Shown here piece by piece: positions 57,826 to 64,000 of a DNA stretch of 64,000 bases. The stretch is from Sipunculus nudus. Its lineage: Eukaryota; Annelida; Sipuncula; Golfingiida; Sipunculidae. The DNA lies in assembly GCA_026874595.1 (NCBI GenBank), contig CM049310.1, positions 87,767,056 through 87,831,055 on the forward strand, given 5' to 3'. Under the pieces are notes generated by a model, which worked only from the letters and a program-made list of their open reading frames with translations, was not told the origin of the DNA and ran no database searches. Both the position numbers and the translations under genes were made by a program. The first letter of the stretch is position 1. Each line of letters opens with the position of its first letter.

Positions 57826-60349
57826 TTGAAATATATCTTTCATCAAAAGGACAAGGCTGACCATTTCAGTGATACAACCACTACAATAGTGAACCATCTT
57901 GCAGACCATAAAGAACTGAGAAGTACTCATACTTCAACCAGCATTGGAAAAGGCTTTTTACACAAGGATGGCAATGTATATGATGGTGAGTCATTTGTAT
58001 GTCAGGTTATATGGTTGACAAACAGCAGCAAAGAATCATGCGTGGTCAACTGTTCTCACAGACATTTAACACATGTTCCTGAATGCCCACAGAATATATC
58101 TGAATCTGTCATAGGACTAAATATGTCATCTAATGATTTAACTTACCTCGATAAGGATAACTTTGTATCATATACAAACATCAGGTATCTTGATTTATCA
58201 ACCAATGGGGTTAAAATATTAAGAAATGGCACATTTAATGGTCTTCAGAACCTACAACTTCTGGTACTACATGACTTTGGAACTTCAGGAGGAGTTACTT
58301 TTATTCCGGAATATATATTAGCACCTTTGAAAAACCTAAAAACACTTGATGTTGTCAATCTTAAAGAATGATTTGATACACAGGCATTTTTGTCAGCTTT
58401 ATGTAAGCTTCCTGGAAGTCTTGAGGTGCTCAATCTTGACACAGTATTCCCATTTACAGCTCATCAATCAGTGTGGGTTATAGGTCATGAATTTGGCTCT
58501 TGTCTGAAGCACACAACACTGAAACACTTGTCACTACATGGAAACAGCATAGTAGCAATCAGAGATTGCTCTCTTCCCTTTCCACTCTTGGAAACAATAA
58601 ACCTGCAACTGAATTATCTATGAGGTGATCAAGTTGGAATAAATCAGTTAGCTCTCATGAGGAATCATGATGATAAACTTAGGCTGCCAGAGTCTTAAGT
58701 CAATCAACTGTCGAAATCAAAGAGAGTTTGTAACACTACACAATTTCAAAGTGTACAAGCCTGAAGGGTACAGAAACAAAGAAACCACTCACAAGACAAA
58801 GTCGAAAAAGGGGAGTAGTTCAAACACAAAGAATAATCAAAGTTTCTTATCCAATTATCATTTTCTTGGAACCATAAACATTCTTACTAAACTAGAAATA
58901 TTTGTAGCAAATGATTTCAAAGGAGCAAATCTTGAGATTGACTTTGATACTTTTAACAACTGTTGGAACAACAGCCACCTGAGAATCTTAGATGTGGAGA
59001 GGCTGCGTGTGTACACAATGAAGGGTATTATGTACTCTTTTGATGCTCTGAAGTATTTAAATTTGTGAGGCATTAGGTCAAGAGAGTTGGATAATCGTTT
59101 CTTTTGGAGGTCACCAGGCACAGAAATTCTTCCTCTGGCACAGGCTTATCCTGTTGGATTTGTTGAAACCCATAATGCATCTTCTGCATTCAGAAATGGT
59201 TTAAATCTGCAGATATTGGACCTCTCTTATAACAACATAAATGTGTTACCATATAACATATTTCATAACCTTTCAAAGCTAAGACGACTTGATTTGGGTC
59301 ACAACTATCTATCTAATTTCACATTCTCTCTTGAAGGGCTTGCTGCACTGGAGTATTTAGACTTGAGATTCAACCAGTATTCCATAATGCCAAAGAGCTT
59401 AGTTTCACAAATAAAGCAGATAACATCTATTGGTAGTCATTTAAATTTCACATTAGACATAAATGGGAATCCTCTTATTTGCTCATGTGACCTCATGGAA
59501 GCAGTAATGAAGCTTAAAGGGTCAAATATTTCTCTAAGTGGTTATAATAATCTCCTATCTCCACTAACCTGCATGCAATCAAATGGATCTCTTTTACATC
59601 TATCAACACTATATCAACACTATATCAACCAACACTGCATAAAGTCCAATGATACTGACATGACAGTGCTGTTTATATTATACTCTATATTCAACATCTT
59701 TATCACCCTTTTCTCATTTGCATATTCCAAGAGCCACTGGCTTCTTTACAAATGGCATATCTTCTGGTCCCGCCATCTGGCATCAAACAAGGACAAAGAG
59801 AAGACAAACTTTGAGTTTGATGCTTTTGTTGCATACAATAAAATCAATGTAAACTGGCTGATGAAAGAACTTTTACCTCAAATTGGTGGATTGAATATCA
59901 CCGCAGAACAGCTCAATCTATGCCACAGAAAACCTAAACTTTTCAAGTTTTGCTTTGACATGAAAGATTTTAAAGCAGGGGCTCCGATTGTGACTAATAT
60001 CTTGTACTCTATTTCTAACAGCCGGAACACAATTCTTTATGTAACAAAGAGCTTCATGAGAAGTGCCTGGTGTGGATTAGAGACCCACCTGGCTCATGTT
60101 AATTTTGTTGCCAAAGGCAGGAGTGGACTTATTGCTGTTGTTCATCCTAAAGTAGCAGAAATGAAAGAGCAAGGTTGAGTACCAGTACTTTTGGCATCCC
60201 TCTTTGACACAGTAACTTATCTGGAATGGCCAAAGTGTAAAAATGCACGATGCTTGTTCTGGCTGGAACTCCAAAAAGCCCTTGGTGAAAATCAGTTTGA
60301 ACCAGAGGATGTTGTACAGAGTATGATGGAGGGAGTGCTTCATGCTTGA
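57826..60349 (+). pseudogene. Toll-like receptor pseudogene (LRR - transmembrane - TIR), intronless
   Basis: Recognisable receptor text starts about 58,035 with an LRR N-terminal cap (CVVNCSHRHLTHVPECP). Leucine-rich repeats follow (IRYLDLSTNGVKIL; LQILDLSYNNINVLP; LRRLDLGHNYL), then a C-terminal cap (NPLICSCDL), a hydrophobic segment (about 59,660-59,720), and a TIR domain with box 1 FEFDAFVAYN, box 2 as MKDFKAGAP (normally R-D-x-x-PG) and a box 3 FW (CLFWLELQKAL). The frame is broken by TGA at 58369, 58621, 59066 and 60176 and by a shift from frame 1 to frame 2 between 58,623 and 58,690. No signal peptide is seen. A functional homologue would be a membrane sensor signalling through MyD88. 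The single-exon form is usual for mollusc TLRs. Confidence 0.9.
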
Positions 60350-60410
60350 TGGGATGTCCTAACCAGGTAGCCTTTGTAAACCTATAGATTAGTATATTCA
60401 TCATTATTTT

Positions 60411-60750
60411 CTCCACCAAGGGGTCATCATTATGCTTTTGCCAGTGTTGGTTTGTCTGTTTGTTACCTCCATCAAGGGGTGGGAGGTATGTTTTTGGTGG
60501 CTTTACTTTGTTTGTTTGTTTAAGTCTTTTTGTCTGTTAGCAACATTGCTAAAAAATGTTGTGTATATTAATTTTCATGAAATTTTAAGGACAGCTTGGC
60601 AATGACAAAAGGAAAATAATAAAAATTTTGGGGTGATCCGGATCACCATTTGGATCAAGGAATATTTAAAGGTAAAATGCTTCATATCTCATAATGCCAT
60701 ATGGGGAAATGAGCTGGCTTGGTGGAGGTCTGCCCTCTCTGAGTGCTTTT
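60411..60750 (+). repeat. Dispersed repeat (CTCCACCAAGG ... GAGTGCTTTT)
   Basis: Starts CTCCACCAAGGGGTCAT and restarts CCTCCATCAAGGGGTGGGAG, has a GTTTGTTTGTTT tract, AATTTTCATGAAATTTTAAG, GGTGATCCGGATCACC (a palindrome) and ends GGTGGAGGTCTGCCCTCTCT, GAGTGCTTTT. This repeat type is widespread in marine animals as far as I know. It lies 60 bp past the TLR stop. Confidence 0.65.
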
Positions 60751-61321
60751 CTATTGCAAAGTGAATCAGTTCTGCTTATTGTACAATCTTTGTGAAGTAT
60801 AGCCCTTTGGAAATGCCCTTACCATTATACATGCAAGTAGCAGACTGAAATACATAATTATTCATATTTTTATTACAATTCCATCACTGTAATTGCTAAA
60901 GTATTTTTTATACATGAATAATGACAGAGCTCCATTTATTATCTGTATATTGAATTGTGTACTAACTGTAAAAAAAAGAATTAGGTGAAAAAAAACTTTA
61001 TTTCCATAATCCTTTGTACTCTAAAGCACAGTGTACACAGAATATATTTTAATTGTAGACATCAATGGTGTATTCATGTTCTGTATCTATAGGGAAATCT
61101 AGGAATATTCTAAATTGGTAGTATTAGCAATATATCTTATACAAGTTTTGAAACATGAAGACTGGGTTGTACTAATTAGATATACAATCTGGCAGCTTGT
61201 TCCAGAAGATGAGATTTTTGTCCCCAAGTACAGATGAAAAACACAGAGCCAAATACAGATGTGCTCATTGTTATAAAAATCAGCAATACTAAATACAGGT
61301 TGGTTGTAATTTTATATATGT

Positions 61322-61478
61322 TGTTACGGGGTGACATAAAAGTGGACCAAACTGTCTCGCTAGTGAAGCTTGCTTTGCTAGCAAAGTGGTTGGTTCGCTG
61401 GACTTGTGCGCCACTGACCTTGGTTCGACTCCCGGATCGGCCTAGGATTTTTCCCCTCAACAATTTGTCTTCGTAACA
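61322..61478 (+). repeat. LTR 1 with tRNA-like A and B boxes
   Basis: 157 bp. TAGCAAAGTGG (61379-61389) fits the pol III A box and GGTTCGACTCC (61422-61432) fits the B box, 43 nt apart as in a tRNA gene. An anticodon stem does not form well. Confidence 0.75.
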
Positions 61479-61481
61479 AAA

Positions 61482-61493
61482 TGGGGGCTCGTC
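61482..61493 (+). other. Primer-binding site (tRNA-Pro type)
   Basis: TGGGGGCTCGTC lies 3 nt after LTR1. It is complementary to the 3' end of tRNA-Pro, the primer also used by murine leukaemia-type and several Ty3-type elements. In the second unit it is changed to TAGGGGCTCGTC (61757-61768). Confidence 0.7.
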
Positions 61494-61586
61494 TAACGTG
61501 ACGGTTAACTTTGTGGCCCAGGGAGTAAGCTCACCAAAGTGTGACACCTGGGATAATTAGTCTTGTTCTGATAGCAGAACGCTCTT

Positions 61587-61597
61587 AAGAGGGGGAG
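61587..61597 (+). other. Polypurine tract
   Basis: AAGAGGGGGAG directly before the TGTTA of LTR2; repeated at 61862-61872 before LTR3. It would prime plus-strand synthesis. Confidence 0.7.
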
Positions 61598-61753
61598 TGT
61601 TAGGGGTGACATAAAAGCGGACCAAACCGTCTCGCTACTGATGCTTGCTTTGCTAGCAAAGTGGTTGGTTTACCGGACTTGTGCGCCACCGACCTTGGTT
61701 TGACTCCCGGATCGGCCCAGGATTTTTCCCCTCAACAATTTGTCTTCGTAACA
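61598..61753 (+). repeat. LTR 2 with worn tRNA-like boxes
   Basis: 156 bp, TGTTAGGGGTGAC...TAACA. The A box is kept; the B box is GGTTTGACTCC (one change). Confidence 0.75.
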
Positions 61754-61872
61754 AAATAGGGGCTCGTCTAACGTGACGGTTAACTTTGTGGCCCAGGGAG
61801 TAAGCTCACCAAAGTGTGACTCCTGGGATAATTAGTCTTGTTCTGATAGCAGAACGCTCTTAAGAGGGGGAG

Positions 61873-62028
61873 TGTTAGGGGTGACATAAAAGCGGACCAA
61901 ATTGTCTCGCTAGTGAAGCTTGCTTTGCTAGCGAAGAGGTTGGTTCGCCGGTCTTGTGCGCCACCGACCTGGGTTCGACTCCCGGATCGGCCCAGGATTT
62001 TTCCCCTCAACTATTTGTCTTCGTAACA
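61873..62028 (+). repeat. LTR 3 with tRNA-like boxes
   Basis: 156 bp. The T-arm-like part is best here: CTGGG TTCGACT CCCGG can form a 5-bp stem with a 7-nt loop (about 61,969-61,985). Confidence 0.75.
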
Positions 62029-62216
62029 ATGTTCATTCCTTTAGTTATACATATATATTACATTTATCATAGTGCAGAAGATACATTTGTAGTTATAGAG
62101 GACAGACCTTTGACAGTGAGATATGTTTTTTTCTTTATTCTAATGAGAAGAGTAGCACAATGTATCTACAACCATGACAGCTGTCACTGACATATGAACT
62201 TAAAGCCATCTATTAA

Positions 62217-62462
62217 AGAGACATAATCAGGATCAACATTATGCCTATTCTTTCACACTATCAGTTCAGATGTGCTTTATACTAAGGTTTCCCAGCAGAA
62301 CCATCCCAGCACACAGTGTCCTTTCCTTGCATATGGCTGTTTAACACCTTGTTATGACTGCGCATGTTGGTAAACACAGTCCACGTGTCAGTTTACCATA
62401 ACAAGGTCACTGTTTTCAACACTCATGTTAACTCAACATGCTTTTTAGGTGATTGGGCCCCT
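62217..62462. mobile_element. TTAA-type MITE, short copy
   Basis: TTAA at 62213-62216 and 62463-62466. The right end GGTGATTGGGCCCCT is identical to that at 10626-10640; the left end AGAGACATAATCAGG is a worn inverse. The interior holds an inverted pair CTTGTTATG / CATAACAAG with GGTAAAC / GTTTACC. Confidence 0.6.
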
Positions 62463-62466
62463 TTAA

Positions 62467-64000
62467 CCTAGCTGCCTTCTCTGTAGAATATATGTGATTT
62501 ATTTGCTTACTCTGTAGTGTGTACATATTAATGAATTGTGGATAATTCATGTAAAAACAAATCTAGTTTTGCCTCTAACAGATGTATTAGCTTGTTTATC
62601 TACATAATGTTACCAAATACAGCAAATGTACCAATGCTGACAAACAGAACAAGGGACCCATGAGTCACGGCGCTCAGCTGTTATATATGATCACAAAATA
62701 TGATTTGGAAGAGGAGGTAGGCAAAGGCTGGTTTTGTGAGTTAATATAAGTTATGTAAGATTTTGATAATATCCGTTGAGACAGGGAAAAGGATTGATGT
62801 CATTAATATTATTTACAGTTGGAAATGGTGTCCTTTCATCACACAGGTTTTGACTTGGCCACAAAACTTTACCTACATTGCAGCAGAATTATTTGAAAAG
62901 TTAAACTATTTATTAAAAATTAATAACAAGTATTGTGTCAAGTATAATTTAAATTAAAAATGATTACAGTATCACCTGTTTTTTTCATCAAAGATTTTTT
63001 AATGGTATAGTCGAAATAAATGATTATTAAAATAATATTACAGAATATATTCATGAATGCATTTGTATTCAAATACTTACATTTTTACCTGTATTCCTAT
63101 CCTTATACATGAAATTATGGAGTACATATTCATATTTGCATTCAAATACATTTGCAAAGTACTGCACCATGTCTGGTATTTATTCAGTTTAAGCCAAATA
63201 AAGTTCTTGAGAATCCAGAATAAACAAATATCACAAATTTAAATAATGATCATAAGTACCTGGTTTTATGAATTTTATTTATAACAAAAAATAAAACTAT
63301 AATATTCACTTTGTACTACCTTCACATCAATCTACACACTAGACATAGCAAGAGTCTTATGACAATTATTAACATTACAGAAATCATAATGAGAACTCAT
63401 AATGAGATTTTTTATGATATTCAAATTTTTTTAATTAAAAAAAATGTATCAGAAAAAAAATTGAAGTATCTCAGCTATGAGACCATTATATATGCAAAAA
63501 ATAACCCAACTATAAATTATACAAGGAGAAAACTAGAGATGGGCAAGTTTAATTTTATTAACTGAAATATAGGAACCAGTAATATAAATTTTGATTATTT
63601 ACATAGTCTTGTGACAGCTGTCACAGCCACATGTCTGAATGTCATAAGTGAAACATATTGACATCTTTAATCAGTACTTGTCTGAGTAAAATTTTAAAAT
63701 TTTGACGTTTTAACTTTTTTTAAATTTTGAAATAAATATAAATTAACAAGCTGAAACACTTGGAAAAGACCTGGGAATTTAGGTTTATATTATAAACTGC
63801 ATCTTTATAATTCATTAATTTCCTTCATATAATCCCTAATAGTACATAACAATATAATTTAATTATTTTTTTTTTTCATTAAAAATTAAAACTGAAAAGA
63901 AAAATACCATATGTGACACAATGGTATTACTTGAAATACATTTTCAACCATCCATATACAAAATCCATAAAACATCAGTAACTGCAAGGTAATTCCCTGT
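62467..64000. other. AT-rich DNA, no gene seen
   Basis: The text at 62,580-62,650 resembles part of the 10,222 MITE. Beyond 62,760 the sequence is very AT-rich, and open frames on the plus strand look like composition rather than protein. No TSEN2 upstream exon was recognised here. Confidence 0.4.

Larger units (their letters stand above)
61322..62028 (+). mobile_element. Tandem miniature LTR retrotransposon (TRIM-like): LTR-internal-LTR-internal-LTR
   Basis: Three near-identical LTRs (61322-61478, 61598-61753, 61873-62028), each TGTTA...TAACA, alternate with two 119-nt internal segments. After LTR1 comes TGGGGGCTCGTC (61482-61493), a primer-binding site matching tRNA-Pro; before LTR2 and LTR3 comes a polypurine tract AAGAGGGGGAG. 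The 4-bp flanks ATGT (61318-61321) and ATGT (62029-62032) are a target duplication enclosing the whole array. There is no gag or pol, so it depends on another element. The plus orientation follows from primer site and purine tract. Confidence 0.85.

Noticed and set aside
57826-60178. Functional TLR with TGA read as an amino acid (recoding)
   Set aside because: A frameshift and absence of a signal peptide accompany the TGA codons. The OSBPL gene uses TGA as its stop at the expected place. Pseudogene decay is the simpler reading.
61379-61440. A functional tRNA gene
   Set aside because: A and B boxes are present, but the anticodon arm does not pair, the body is repeated inside LTRs, and no pol III terminator follows directly.
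62763-63565. Open frames on the plus strand in the AT-rich right end
   Set aside because: Residue composition (I, N, K, Y-rich) follows base composition, and no motif is seen.

Overview
The window is animal nuclear DNA. It is AT-rich, has long introns with GT-AG splice sites, and is dense in short non-autonomous transposons. The gene content (an oxysterol-binding-related protein, a tRNA-splicing endonuclease subunit, an intronless Toll-like receptor relic) and the repeat types (pearl/HINE-like elements with central tandem repeats, tRNA-derived SINEs) suggest a lophotrochozoan, most likely a bivalve or another mollusc. The species cannot be named from sequence alone.

Layout. Positions 1-13,692 hold no exon I could recognise. 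They hold several transposon relics and two CpG-enriched patches (6,360-7,265 and 12,780-13,060) that could be promoters. From 13,693 to 27,539 on the plus strand run eleven exons that join with conserved phases into 414 residues: the sterol/lipid-binding domain of an OSBPL1A/OSBPL2-type protein (ORP1/ORP2), with the EQVSHHPP signature. Its upstream exons were not found. From 53,559 down to 39,749 on the minus strand are the last six recognised exons pieces of the second gene in five blocks plus the terminal block: 53,506-53,559, 49,538-49,676, 45,417-45,574, 43,956-44,045 and 39,749-39,805 (five exons in total). They encode the C-terminal 165 residues of TSEN2, the catalytic subunit of the tRNA intron endonuclease, with the Tyr-His-Lys triad intact. 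The two genes converge tail to tail across about 12 kb that holds a 38-bp minisatellite and several transposon relics. At 57,826-60,349 lies a Toll-like receptor pseudogene (leucine-rich repeats, transmembrane segment, TIR domain). It is broken by four in-frame TGA codons and at least one frameshift, and it may sit in a 5' intron of TSEN2.

Repeats make up much of the rest. Three elements share one Helitron-like (HINE/pearl-like) family (20,159-21,596, 41,593-43,061 and 54,476-55,093), and two related families occur at 411-1,550 and 18,864-19,788. All end in CTAGT followed by T and carry subterminal inverted repeats. One copy is inserted inside an older TTAA-type MITE, and the interrupted copy can be compared with an empty site. 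Also recognisable are a hAT element with an 8-bp target duplication, a foldback element with arms of about 110 bp, a Harbinger-like MITE, and a compact LTR element at 61,322-62,028.

The most unusual structures are two. The first is an array of about 35 copies of a 40-bp unit (23,149-24,558) that appears to have grown out of an OSBPL exon end and its splice donor, so that nearly every unit carries a GTGAGT donor. The second is a tandem LTR-internal-LTR-internal-LTR miniature retrotransposon whose 156-bp LTR contains tRNA-like A and B boxes at tRNA spacing. This resembles in concept the plant Cassandra elements, whose LTRs carry 5S rRNA sequence.
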